Positions 1 through 8,312 are shown, counted from the first letter of the stretch. The stretch is DNA of 64,000 nucleotides from an uncultured Bacteroidales bacterium (GCA_934728255.1 CAKVEC010000002.1:62001-126000), one strand, 5' to 3'. The notes: a model not told the origin generated them from the letters alone. Program-made: numbers and translations.

Positions 1-2112
1 TTTATTACCGAGACGCTCCGTCCGGACTTTGCCATGTTTATCGGCGACTTTGTCAACCATGGTTGGGAACGGGCATGGAACGAGTCGTTCTTCAACCCCG
101 GCAAGCCGTTCCTCGGCAGTGTAACTTTCTCCGGTGCTATCGGCAACCACGAGACCTATCTGCGTGATGAGGTACACCCCGCCGGATTTACCAACTACCA
201 TACCTACTACGATTATTTCTCGTCGTTCTCTCATGGTGAGAGCGAAGGACCGGTCATTGACCCGCGCGGTGAAGCCTATTTTACTTTCAACTACGGCGAT
301 GCACAGATTATCTGTCTGAACCTGAACAACAACTTTGACGCAGTATATGACAGTCCGTCGTTTGCCAAAGGGTCGAAGCAGTACAAATGGCTTGACAACC
401 AACTGAAGAACAGCACCGCCAAGTGGATACTCATCTATGCACACGTAGGTATCACCACTTCGGGTTACCACGGGCAGTGGAACGAGGAGAACCACAATAT
501 CATCCGTCCGCTATTAGAGCAGTACGCCAAACAGGGCAAGCATATTATCTGCTTTGCAGGCGATGACCATAGTTTTGAGCATGCACAGAAAGAGGGTATC
601 AACTATGTGCGCCCCGGTTGCGGTCGCAATGCCAACTACTCGCAGGTTACTACCCTGCCCGATGCGGCTTATACACTGATGTACCGCAAAGTAAGTTGTT
701 TCTCCACCCTCGATATGGCTGCCGACGGCAACTCGATTGAACTGAATGCATATGACTCGGTAGGTACGAAATTCTACTCCTATACGTTCTCGCTGAGCGA
801 CAAACCGCTTCCGTCGGTGTATATCAGCCAGCCCAACTCGGGTACGGGCGAGCAGTCCGACTCGGTGGTGATCCGTTACTCTGCATCAAGCACTTCCCCC
901 GCTACGGTAAGTCTCTACTACACCTCGGAGAACGAGCCGAAGAACGGCACGCTCATTGCCAAAGATCTGAGCGGCAGCAATGGTATGCACGCTTATACAT
1001 GGAATGTGCGTCATCTTACGCCCAAAGGTACTTATTATATCTACGCCGCCATCACGAATGCGGACACCACAGTCTGCAAGATGGCAGCCGCACCTGTTGT
1101 TTTGATTTCCGATACCGTAGCCCCACCTGCTCCCACCCGTTTTGGTTACGCCCGCGAGGGAGAGCAACTGACGCTCACGTGGTGGAATCCCACTCATCTG
1201 ATTCATAAAGAGCGGGTACTGGCTACCTTCGCCGATGGCTTGGACAATGCGTTCCAAGCCATCGATGATGGCGAAGAGGGGAGTGCATCGCTCTCATTGG
1301 TCGAAGGTAGGAACGGCGGCAAAGCAGTGCTGATCGACTACACCGTCTCAAAGGCATGGGGACAGGGTTCGGCTGCATATATTTTTCCGGAGCCTGCCAA
1401 CTTGAGCGATACCTATACGCTTGATTTCTGGTACAAAGGCGATGGCAGCGGCAACTCGCTGCGATTGGTGGTTTATAACGATATGAATGACAACAACGAA
1501 GCCGCCGATGACAACGACGATTGGTGGTACGACGAGTCGGTGTCGCTCAAAAAGACGGCGTGGACCCATGTATCGATAGATATGCGTTCGTTTGCCTCTT
1601 TCGACTGGCACAGCAATAGTGAATCGCACAATGCGTGTAATAAGGTAAAAGGTATCCATTTCATTATTCCGAGTTCATCGGCCTGCACGGGTTCGATTGC
1701 GCTTACCGACATCCGTCTCGGTGGTGAGGTGTTTCCTGCTCCCGACTATGCGGGTACTGTCATTGTGCGCAAGCAGGACGCTGCACCCGAAAGCATCAGC
1801 GACGGCGAGGTAGTCTATGAGGGCAACCAAGAGATCTGCACGGACAAGACTTTGGATACAACAAAGCCCTGCTATTATGCCGCTTTTGCCTACGACGACC
1901 TGTATAACTACTCTCCTGCCGCCACGCTCTACTACGACCCCGAAGTGCCGTTTCTAGCAATAGAGGAAACCGCTGTTGCTGCCGCACCTCGCAAGGTACT
2001 ACACAACGGAGAAGTATTGATTATCTCAGGCAACAAGGTATATTCAACACTCGGTATTCACAGGGAACTGACTGCTGAATCACCCGTTAATCACCCGATA
2101 ATCACCCGATAA
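1..2112 (+). CDS. Secreted metallophosphoesterase, 5' end outside the window
   Basis: The frame is open from base 1, so the N-terminus lies upstream; the first ATG at 34 falls inside the metal-binding block and is not the real start. Calcineurin-like motifs appear in order: FIGDFVNHG, GNHE, IYAHVG and GDDHSFEH (in place of the usual GHxH). An Ig-like domain follows (about residues 270-370 counted from the ATG at 34), then a beta-sandwich resembling a carbohydrate-binding module (about 400-570) and an FN3-like stretch. The C-terminus contains HNGEVLIISGNKVYSTLG, which resembles short Bacteroidales T9SS sorting tails, so surface export is inferred. The last ten or so residues are encoded by an 11-bp tandem repeat. 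The substrate is unknown; phosphomonoesters or phosphodiesters are likely. Confidence 0.85.
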   Translation, partial: FITETLRPDFAMFIGDFVNHGWERAWNESFFNPGKPFLGSVTFSGAIGNHETYLRDEVHPAGFTNYHTYYDYFSSFSHGESEGPVIDPRGEAYFTFNYGDAQIICLNLNNNFDAVYDSPSFAKGSKQYKWLDNQLKNSTAKWILIYAHVGITTSGYHGQWNEENHNIIRPLLEQYAKQGKHIICFAGDDHSFEHAQKEGINYVRPGCGRNANYSQVTTLPDAAYTLMYRKVSCFSTLDMAADGNSIELNAYDSVGTKFYSYTFSLSDKPLPSVYISQPNSGTGEQSDSVVIRYSASSTSPATVSLYYTSENEPKNGTLIAKDLSGSNGMHAYTWNVRHLTPKGTYYIYAAITNADTTVCKMAAAPVVLISDTVAPPAPTRFGYAREGEQLTLTWWNPTHLIHKERVLATFADGLDNAFQAIDDGEEGSASLSLVEGRNGGKAVLIDYTVSKAWGQGSAAYIFPEPANLSDTYTLDFWYKGDGSGNSLRLVVYNDMNDNNEAADDNDDWWYDESVSLKKTAWTHVSIDMRSFASFDWHSNSESHNACNKVKGIHFIIPSSSACTGSIALTDIRLGGEVFPAPDYAGTVIVRKQDAAPESISDGEVVYEGNQEICTDKTLDTTKPCYYAAFAYDDLYNYSPAATLYYDPEVPFLAIEETAVAAAPRKVLHNGEVLIISGNKVYSTLGIHRELTAESPVNHPIITR

Positions 2113-2121
2113 TCACCCGAT
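2078..2121 (+). repeat. 11-bp tandem array, 4 units (AATCACCCGAT)
   Basis: Units start at 2078 (AATCACCCGTT), 2089, 2100 and 2111 (AATCACCCGAT). The array overlaps the last codons and stop of the metallophosphoesterase and ends 29 bases before susD. It shares the core AATCAC and the 11-base period with arrays at 9501-9566 (minus strand) and 55258-55290. Confidence 0.9.
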
Positions 2122-2150
2122 ATAATCAACGCAAAGTAAACGAATATACA

Positions 2151-3830
2151 ATGAGAAACACCTTACTTACTCTCTGTATGGGACTGCTGCTTGCTTCGTG
2201 CAGCCTCAATTTCTTTCCGTCCGATGAGTTGAACGCCGAGATGCTCTTGAGCGACGAGTCGGGCGCAGAGTACATTATGGACGGCTGCTATGCGTTGCTC
2301 AAAGACGAGGTAACCTACATCGGCTACTCGAGCGGCAACAGTTATGTAAAGCATTTCTTTCAGATGGCGGAAGCCCCGTCGGACAACACAAACCTGTCGG
2401 GCAAAACCACGTCGGCTATCTATCAGGCTACAACCTATATGATGACCGACAACCTGAAGAACGTAGGCACAATGTGGATGGTGGCATACAAGATCATCTA
2501 TATGACCAACACCGTCATCGAGTCCACGCCCGAGGGACAGAACGACCAACTGCTCGGCGAAGCATATTTTATGCGCGGAATGTTGCATTTCCATTTGGCG
2601 ACGTTCTTTGCCCGAGCCTATTGCTATGGTACGGACAATCCCTGTGTACCGCTGATGACCACCACCGGCAGCCCGTCGGTGCGTGCGTCTGTGGGGACGG
2701 TCTATGACCAGATAGAGCGCGACCTAAAAAAAGCCGCTACACTGTTGGGGGCTTCGCGCGGCGACAACGGCTATCCGTGCCGCAATGCCGCTCTGGGCTT
2801 GCTTTCTCGGCTGTACCTCTATATGGGGCGCAACGAGGACGTGGTCTCTACCGTCAATACGCTGTTGGGCGACAAGCCCGCGAGCAGTGTGCTTGTATCG
2901 GGTGAGGATTTTGCACGCACTTTTGCCGATGCACGCACATCAAAGGAGGTGCTTTTCTGCGTGGCACACGAACTGACCGACAACCGCGGACAAGGCAGTA
3001 TCGGCTCGATGTACAACGGCGACGGAGGCGGCTGGGGCGAGATATACCCGTCCGACCCGCTACTCAATCTCTACGAGCGTTACCCTGCCGATGTACGCTA
3101 CGCCTCGTTCATCCGACCGCAACTGCAAGAAAGTGCAGACCCGGCAGTGCGGCTGGTTTATTTCCCCGACCCCACCGCCGACAACCCTACGGAGGGACGG
3201 CTCTGTCTCTCTTACCCCGTAACCGCCACCGCTGACGGCTACACGTTCAAAGACGGAGACAAGACCTACACCGTGGAACCGCGCACCGTAAACGGCGAAT
3301 ATACCGAGTATCACGTGCAGTATCCCGACAAGAACGGACAACTCACCGATTGTGCCGCACGTATCCTGCCCACAATGAAGATGCGCTTCGGGTATCCGAA
3401 GTATTTCTCGGCGAAGTTCAGTTACCAAGACGGCGAGCCGCAACTCTCTTCGCCCGTCTTCGTACGCTGGGGCGAGGTGATACTCAACCGTGCGGAGGCG
3501 TATGCCAAACTGGGGGAGACCGACAAAGCCCTTGCCGACGTCAATGCTATCCGCACCCGTGCGGGTATTCCTGCCGAAGGGTTGTTTTCCGCCGCTACGA
3601 TGCACGGCTACACCTCCGCAGAGGATATTGTGGCCGACGAGCGGCGTATGGAATTGGCCTTCGAGGGGCACCGATTCTTTGACGTATTCCGCAACGGAAA
3701 GGATATGGACCGCCGCTATCCGGGTTCGCAGCCGTGGACCATCATCCGCCACGACGAGCCGCATATCCAGTTCCCCATCCCTAACGCCGAATGGACGGTC
3801 AGCGGGATAGAACAGAACCCGGGATACTGA
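2151..3830 (+). CDS. RagB/SusD family outer-membrane lipoprotein
   Basis: SusD-type glycan- or nutrient-binding lipoprotein that works with a SusC TonB-dependent transporter at the cell surface. The signal peptide ends in a lipobox (LLLAS-C17). The N-terminal region has the usual family pattern: polar start, then the helical block around GEAYFMRGMLHFHLATFFARAY near residue 140. The C-terminal block includes the ILNRAEAYAKLGETDKAL TPR-like helix and the ERRMELAFEGHRFFDVFRNG segment, both typical of SusD. Length (559 residues) is normal. No susC is visible in the window; it would have to lie upstream of base 1, beyond the metallophosphoesterase, which is not the usual susC-susD adjacency. Substrate cannot be predicted. 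Confidence 0.92.
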   Translation: MRNTLLTLCMGLLLASCSLNFFPSDELNAEMLLSDESGAEYIMDGCYALLKDEVTYIGYSSGNSYVKHFFQMAEAPSDNTNLSGKTTSAIYQATTYMMTDNLKNVGTMWMVAYKIIYMTNTVIESTPEGQNDQLLGEAYFMRGMLHFHLATFFARAYCYGTDNPCVPLMTTTGSPSVRASVGTVYDQIERDLKKAATLLGASRGDNGYPCRNAALGLLSRLYLYMGRNEDVVSTVNTLLGDKPASSVLVSGEDFARTFADARTSKEVLFCVAHELTDNRGQGSIGSMYNGDGGGWGEIYPSDPLLNLYERYPADVRYASFIRPQLQESADPAVRLVYFPDPTADNPTEGRLCLSYPVTATADGYTFKDGDKTYTVEPRTVNGEYTEYHVQYPDKNGQLTDCAARILPTMKMRFGYPKYFSAKFSYQDGEPQLSSPVFVRWGEVILNRAEAYAKLGETDKALADVNAIRTRAGIPAEGLFSAATMHGYTSAEDIVADERRMELAFEGHRFFDVFRNGKDMDRRYPGSQPWTIIRHDEPHIQFPIPNAEWTVSGIEQNPGY

Positions 3831-3856
3831 TTCCGAAGTAAAAAACATACCTATTC

Positions 3857-3894
3857 AATAGGCTGCCCCGCTTGATCAGGGCAGCCTATTTGTT
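3857..3894. terminator. Hairpin terminator after susD
   Basis: A 12-bp perfect stem (AATAGGCTGCCC, 3857-3868, pairing with 3879-3890) with a 10-base loop lies 27 bases after the susD stop. The 3' side ends in TATTTGTT. The U-tract is short. Confidence 0.7.
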
Positions 3895-3910
3895 AAAAAC
3901 ACGTCTTTGC

Positions 3911-3941
3911 TTGCGGGTTCCGGCAAAAAGCAGTATCTTTG
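3911..3941 (+). promoter_or_regulatory. Bacteroidota-type promoter of gldF
   Basis: TTG at 3911 and TATCTTTG at 3934-3941 match the -33/-7 pattern of the primary Bacteroidota sigma factor, with the 23-base TTG-to-TA spacing seen throughout this window. The ATG of gldF is 20 bases downstream, so the leader is very short. The block is 28/31 identical to the promoter at 5293-5323. Confidence 0.8.
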
Positions 3942-3961
3942 TCGTACCAAAACGACGCAAG

Positions 3962-4627
3962 ATGTACAAGAAGGAACTGACATACTATTTTTCTACGCCC
4001 ATCGCCTACATCGTCATCGGGCTGTACCTGCTGGCGATAGGGCTGTTTCTGTGGGTTATACCCGGGGAGTGGAACATCATCGAATCGGGGTACGCCCAAA
4101 CCGACGGGCTGTTTCAACTCTCGCCGTGGCTGCTGATGCTGCTGTGCCCTGCACTCACCATGCGGCTGTTTGCCGAGGAACGGCAGACCGGCACATGGGA
4201 CCTGCTGCGCACCAAACCCGTATCGCTCGCCCGAATCGTCTGCGGGAAGTATTTCGCGGCATGGACTCTAGTGTTGATAGCCCTCCTGCCTTGCATGGTA
4301 CACTATTTTGCAGTAGCCTACATAGCCGAACCGATGGGGAACATAGACGGCGGCGCGTTTGCAGGGTCGTTCATCGGTCTGGTGCTGCTAAGCGCAGTGT
4401 TTATGGCAATAGGTCTATTGGCTGCAACTTTCAGCCGCAGCCAAATAGTCAGTTTCATCCTGGGTGCTTTGGCATGCTTTGTCCTCTACTGGGTTACTTT
4501 GCAAGACCACTACCGCAGTCTGTCGCGCGGAGTCATCGACCTGCGCGATGTGGTTTACCTGCTGAGTATCTGCGCTATATCGATTATCCTGACCACGGTT
4601 ATCATAGACCGACTTACCCGCAAATAA
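3962..4627 (+). CDS. gldF: Gliding-motility-type ABC transporter permease GldF
   Basis: ABC-2 type membrane permease of 221 residues with about six hydrophobic segments. It begins MYKKELTYYFSTPIAYIVIG, typical of GldF, and has the conserved ERQTGTWDLLRTKP loop and the terminal SRGVIDLRDVVYLLS segment. The ATG at 3962 was chosen because it starts the first membrane segment and follows the promoter closely; an upstream in-frame ATG at 3872 lies before the promoter. In Flavobacterium, GldF works with GldG and the ATPase GldA. Here no gldG follows: a phosphodiesterase gene starts one base after the stop. The transported substrate is unknown. Confidence 0.85.
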   Translation: MYKKELTYYFSTPIAYIVIGLYLLAIGLFLWVIPGEWNIIESGYAQTDGLFQLSPWLLMLLCPALTMRLFAEERQTGTWDLLRTKPVSLARIVCGKYFAAWTLVLIALLPCMVHYFAVAYIAEPMGNIDGGAFAGSFIGLVLLSAVFMAIGLLAATFSRSQIVSFILGALACFVLYWVTLQDHYRSLSRGVIDLRDVVYLLSICAISIILTTVIIDRLTRK

Positions 4628-4628
4628 G

Positions 4629-5162
4629 ATGACACGTATCGGACTATTGAGCGACACGCATGGGCTGTTGGACCCGCGCGTATTGGAGCATTTCAAGGAT
4701 GTGGACGAGATCTGGCATGCCGGCGACATTGGCAGCGAAGAGGTGCTGCGCCGCCTGCGCGAGTTCAAGCCGACCCGCGCCGTGTATGGCAATATGGACA
4801 GCGGTGATGTACGCTATTCACTATCCGAATTTTATCATTTCCGTGTGGAAGAAGTGGAAGTGCTGATGACCCATATCGGCGGCTATCCGGGCAAGTATAA
4901 CCCGTGGCTACTGCCGATGTTTCAAAAGAGTCTGGATGCACTCAACCACCCCGAGCGTTCGCAAAGCGCACGCATTGACCTGTTTGTATGCGGGCATAGT
5001 CATATACTGAAAGTGCAGTACGATTCGCACTATCGTTTCCTTACAATGAACCCCGGAGCGGCAGGCAAACAGGGGTGGCAAACCGTACAAACACTGCTGC
5101 GTTTCGTGATTGACGGCTCGCAAATCCGCGATCTGGAAGTGATTGAGTTGGAACGTCTATAG
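4629..5162 (+). CDS. YfcE/MJ0936-type metallophosphoesterase
   Basis: Small single-domain calcineurin-like phosphodiesterase of 177 residues, the usual length for the YfcE/MJ0936 family. The metal-binding motifs are intact: LLSDTHG, WHAGDIG, YGNMDS, MTHIGG and CGHSH, followed by the conserved NPGA. Family members hydrolyse phosphodiesters with Mn2+ or Ni2+ in the cytoplasm; the natural substrate is not known. The start lies one base after the gldF stop, so the two are probably co-transcribed from the promoter at 3911-3941. No functional link to GldF is evident. Confidence 0.9.
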   Translation: MTRIGLLSDTHGLLDPRVLEHFKDVDEIWHAGDIGSEEVLRRLREFKPTRAVYGNMDSGDVRYSLSEFYHFRVEEVEVLMTHIGGYPGKYNPWLLPMFQKSLDALNHPERSQSARIDLFVCGHSHILKVQYDSHYRFLTMNPGAAGKQGWQTVQTLLRFVIDGSQIRDLEVIELERL

Positions 5163-5292
5163 AACACACCGATTGTCCAAAAGACAGCAGAAATGTGCGT
5201 TTTAACACATACAAAGCGGGAGCAATCTGTCAAATAAGGTCGAAATGACGTAAAAAGTGCAAAATACATGTTGCAAAACATACAAAATGCTA

Positions 5293-5323
5293 TTGCGGGT
5301 ATCGGCAAAAAGCAGTACCTTTG
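5293..5323 (+). promoter_or_regulatory. Strong stable-RNA-like promoter without a coding gene
   Basis: TTG at 5293 and TACCTTTG at 5316-5323 with the standard 23-base spacing. The segment AAAAAGCAGTACCTTTGCAC is shared with the tRNA-Val promoter at 22285. It drives no plus-strand ORF; an intrinsic terminator lies about 65 bases downstream. Confidence 0.75.
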
Positions 5324-5329
5324 CACTCG

Positions 5330-5416
5330 AAATCAAAACAACACAATCTTTTTTGTACCTTAAAAAAACAGACTAATACCTTAGAAAAAAGTCGTCGTGA
5401 GACGGCTTTTTCTGTT
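5330..5416 (+). ncRNA. Candidate small RNA with its own terminator
   Basis: The 313-base gap between the phosphodiesterase and the ABC ATPase holds no supportable ORF. It contains a promoter (5293-5323) followed by about 85 bases ending in a hairpin: AAAAAGTCGTC at 5386-5396, loop GTGA, and 5401-5411 ending in TTTTTCTGTTTT. Promoter plus terminator with nothing coding between suggests a short transcript. The terminator also reads correctly on the minus strand, so it may end the ABC ATPase transcript as well. No known RNA family was recognised. Confidence 0.4.
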
Positions 5417-5475
5417 TTAAGGGGGATACACCGGATTGCGATGCTCCTATAGGGCTATTCAATCAAAAAAAGTGT

Positions 5476-6204
5476 TCATCCGAGCGGATGAAAAATATCC
5501 ATACCAAAAGCAGGCGTAAAAGCGTCTCTTGCACGCAGCGCATCGGGGGTATCCAGATCAATACCTTGGCGGGGTGTCATCAGCAGTATGCGGTCGGAAA
5601 GCGAGAGAGCCAAAGCGAGTTCGTGTGTAGAAATAAGCACTAATTTATTTTGCTGATGCGCGAGATGGCGCAGCAGTTGCAGTGTGCGGATACGGTTCGG
5701 CAAATCTAAATGCGCCGTCGGTTCGTCCAACAAAATAACCGGTGTCTGCTGCGCCAGTGCCTTGGCTATCAACACACGCTGTTTCTCTCCGTCGGAATGG
5801 CTGTTGAAGAATGTCTGCGCATCTTTGGATAGCCCCACTGCCTCCAACGCCCGGGCGATAATCTGTTCGTCCTCGTCGGATAATCCGCCCAAGAAAGAAG
5901 TATATGGATACCGCCCCATAGCCACCACATCATAGACGGTACTATTCTCAAGACTGAGCCGCTCGGTTAAGACCAAAGCAACAGAGCGTGCAATGTCAGT
6001 CTGCTGAATCGCATCGCAAATGGTATAGGTCCCGCTAAGCGCAGGTTGCAGCCCCGCCAATGTACGCAGGAGCGTGGATTTGCCGCAGCCGTTTTGTCCC
6101 AACATACAAACCATCTCGCCCCGCTGCAACGCAAACGTAAGGTCAGCCTGCACCACATGCGTGCCGTAGCCGATACTTAGGTCTATACATTGAATAGCCG
6201 TCAT
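5476..6204 (-). CDS. ABC transporter ATP-binding protein, siderophore/haem/cobalamin type
   Basis: ATPase of the FecE/FhuC/BtuD group that powers periplasmic-binding-protein-dependent uptake of iron chelates, haem or B12. Walker A is GQNGCGKSTLL, the Q-loop follows, the signature is HSDGEKQR (in place of LSGGQ), Walker B is VILLDEPTAHLDL, and the H-loop is STHE. A start at 6204 (MTAIQC) gives 242 residues and fits the family; an ATG at 6240 would add 12 unrelated residues. No permease or binding protein is adjacent, so the ATPase is an orphan here. Its downstream end is the bidirectional hairpin at 5386-5411. Substrate assignment is by family only. Confidence 0.88.
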   Translation of the reverse strand: MTAIQCIDLSIGYGTHVVQADLTFALQRGEMVCMLGQNGCGKSTLLRTLAGLQPALSGTYTICDAIQQTDIARSVALVLTERLSLENSTVYDVVAMGRYPYTSFLGGLSDEDEQIIARALEAVGLSKDAQTFFNSHSDGEKQRVLIAKALAQQTPVILLDEPTAHLDLPNRIRTLQLLRHLAHQQNKLVLISTHELALALSLSDRILLMTPRQGIDLDTPDALRARDAFTPAFGMDIFHPLG

Positions 6205-6308
6205 TGATTCTGCTGTTTTTAGAGAACATATAATTGCCATATAATTAAACCATTAATTTATAAGTATTGATGGTTAATGGATGACTATATGTTCCATTCA
6301 AAAAAAAT

Positions 6309-6338
6309 AATTAACGATTAATTACACGATAATTAACG
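6309..6338 (-). repeat. 30-bp AT-rich dispersed repeat, copy 1
   Basis: The reverse complement of this segment is identical over 30 bases to 56849-56878, upstream of rnpA. Its core is TTAATTATCGTGTAATTAAT. It sits in a 174-base AT-rich gap that also holds related GGAACATATA-type motifs near 6220, 6285 and 6367. Confidence 0.85.
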
Positions 6339-6378
6339 TTTTCCAAAAGCGGAATTAATGGATAATTATATGTTCCTC

Positions 6379-8229
6379 TTATTCATAGAAATACACCCGC
6401 TGCACACGTCTCGAAACCGAAGTCAGTACCTCATAGGGTATCGTGCCGAGTTTGTCGGACAATTCCTCTATAGGCAGCCGGTCGCCGAATATCTCCACCG
6501 CATCCCCCACTTGTGCGTCCGTCCCCGTTACATCCACCATCGCCTGATCCATACACACATTGCCCACAATCGGACAGCGTTGCCCGCGGATAATCACCTC
6601 GCCGCCATAGTTAGAGAAACGGCGGTCGAACCCGTCGGCATAACCGATAGGGATAACGGCTATCTGCCGCGGTTCGGTGAGTGTGGTATGCCGCCCGTAA
6701 CCGATAGTCTCGCCTGCCGCCACCGTCTTCAGACTGAGAATAGTCGTGCGCAAGGTGCAGACATTCTGCAGATGCGCCCCCGCGAACGAGATGCCGTACA
6801 ACCCGATACCCAGGCGGCACATATCGTATTGATACTCAGGGAAACGCTCTATACCCGCCGAGTTGCAGATGTGTTTCATTATCGGGTAGCCCAATCCCGC
6901 TTTGAGGGTCTCGGCACAATCGTTGAAATACGCCGCCTGTTGCCGGGTAAAATCATCAAACTGTGCCTCGTCGCTTCCTGCAAAATGCGAGAATACGCTC
7001 TGCACCCGCACGGCTTTTTGTCCGCCAAGGCGGGTAATCAGTGCAGGTATCTCTTCACGATAAAAGCCCAAACGGTGCATACCCGAATCTATCTTGATAT
7101 GTATCGGATAATCCTCCAACCCTTTGTTTTCCGCCGCAGAAATGATATTTTCGAGCGATTGGAACGAATAGATATTCGGCTGCAGATTGTTCTCCAAAAT
7201 CAAATCCAAAGCCGCCACTTCCGGATCCATAATGATAATCGGCAGGTTGATGCCCGCACGGCGCAGTTCCAGTCCTTCATCCGCCACTGCCACCGCCAGA
7301 TAATCCACCTGTCCGCTCTGTTGGAGTGCTTTGCTCACCTCGATGCTCCCTGCCCCATAGGCAAAAGCCTTCACCATACAGGTCAGTTTGGTGGTGGGTT
7401 TCAGCAGCGAACGGAAATAGCGCACATTGTTCACCAATGCGGTCAGGTTGATTTGCATCACCGTCTCGTGGGTCTGGTGCAAGATACGTTGTGCGATAGT
7501 GTCTTCGTCATACCCCAACACGCGCATCACCGCGGCACAAGTACGCACATTCTGGTGCGTCGGGTCTTCTACCACCGTCGGACAATGCTTAAAAAGCAGC
7601 ATCTTCTCCGCCCGTTTGGCTTCTATAGACGGGAAGTTCTCACCGTGTTCCGCACCGATATACGTAATCACCCCTATCGTCGGACGGATAATCCGCTCCA
7701 GTCGCTCCATCTCACCGGGTTGCGAAATACCCGCCTCGAAAATAGCCAGTTCGGTCTGTTCGTTCATCTGCCAGACCGAGAGCGGCACGCCAATCTGCGA
7801 ATTGTACGACTTGGGCGAACGGGTAATCCGGTAGTCGTCTTTCAGCAACTGATAGAGCCATTCCTTGACAATCGTCTTTCCGTTCGACCCCGTAATGGCA
7901 ATCACCGGGCAACTATACAACGAGCGTTTGTACGCCGCCAGGTCTTGCAACGCCTGCAATACGTCTGAAACAATCAGTGAAAAGCCCTCATGGTGCATCG
8001 TGCATTGGCTTTCTGTCAGTACAAATACCCGTACGCCCTTGGCGTATAATTCAGAAACGTATTTCGCCCCGTCATTCTTTTCTGTACGCAGTGCAAAAAA
8101 CAATGTCTGTTCCGGAAACGCCCCTAATTGCCGACTGTCTGTCAGCAGATAGTTAATTTCATACTCTTGGGGCAGTCCGCCCTCTGTCCGCAATGGACGT
8201 ATCGCCTCTATGATTTGTTGCAGTTGCAT
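6379..8229 (-). CDS. alr: Alanine racemase with a degenerate MurF-like N-terminal domain
   Basis: In Bacteroidota a fused MurF ligase and alanine racemase of about 800-850 residues is common. This protein has only 616. The Mur ligase N-terminal domain and the P-loop part of the central domain are present (ITGSNGKTIVKEW near residues 110-121, then the ESGIS-like EAGISQPGEM). The rest of the central domain is reduced, and the C-terminal D-Ala-D-Ala-binding domain is absent. The racemase domain runs from about residue 254 to the end and looks complete: PLP lysine in MVKAFAYG (K287) and catalytic tyrosine in TIGYGRHTT. It should make D-alanine for peptidoglycan; MurF activity is unlikely. The cut is in frame. 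The promoter lies at 8247-8277. Confidence 0.9.
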   Translation of the reverse strand: MQLQQIIEAIRPLRTEGGLPQEYEINYLLTDSRQLGAFPEQTLFFALRTEKNDGAKYVSELYAKGVRVFVLTESQCTMHHEGFSLIVSDVLQALQDLAAYKRSLYSCPVIAITGSNGKTIVKEWLYQLLKDDYRITRSPKSYNSQIGVPLSVWQMNEQTELAIFEAGISQPGEMERLERIIRPTIGVITYIGAEHGENFPSIEAKRAEKMLLFKHCPTVVEDPTHQNVRTCAAVMRVLGYDEDTIAQRILHQTHETVMQINLTALVNNVRYFRSLLKPTTKLTCMVKAFAYGAGSIEVSKALQQSGQVDYLAVAVADEGLELRRAGINLPIIIMDPEVAALDLILENNLQPNIYSFQSLENIISAAENKGLEDYPIHIKIDSGMHRLGFYREEIPALITRLGGQKAVRVQSVFSHFAGSDEAQFDDFTRQQAAYFNDCAETLKAGLGYPIMKHICNSAGIERFPEYQYDMCRLGIGLYGISFAGAHLQNVCTLRTTILSLKTVAAGETIGYGRHTTLTEPRQIAVIPIGYADGFDRRFSNYGGEVIIRGQRCPIVGNVCMDQAMVDVTGTDAQVGDAVEIFGDRLPIEELSDKLGTIPYEVLTSVSRRVQRVYFYE

Positions 8230-8246
8230 AATCTTCTATTTTGCTG

Positions 8247-8277
8247 CAAAGGTACGAAGATTTCGGGATATATGCAA
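8247..8277 (-). promoter_or_regulatory. Promoter of the alr gene
   Basis: On the minus strand, TTG (8277-8275) and TACCTTTG (8254-8247) have the standard 23-base spacing. The start codon is 18 bases downstream of the -7 box, giving a very short leader. Confidence 0.8.
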
Positions 8278-8280
8278 AAC

Positions 8281-8312
8281 AAAAGCGGCTACCTGTACGG
8301 ATAGCCGCTTTA
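8281..8312 (-). terminator. Terminator of the rpmB-rpmG-DUF4295 operon
   Basis: Stem AAAGCGGCTA (8282-8291) pairs with TAGCCGCTTT (8302-8311) around a 10-base loop. On the minus strand it is followed by TTTTGTTTTG. It sits between the DUF4295 stop and the alr promoter. Confidence 0.75.

Noticed and set aside
6358..7968. 536-residue ORF antisense to alr
   Set aside because: It is a His/Arg-rich shadow of the alr coding sequence with no recognisable domain; the minus strand encodes an unmistakable racemase.
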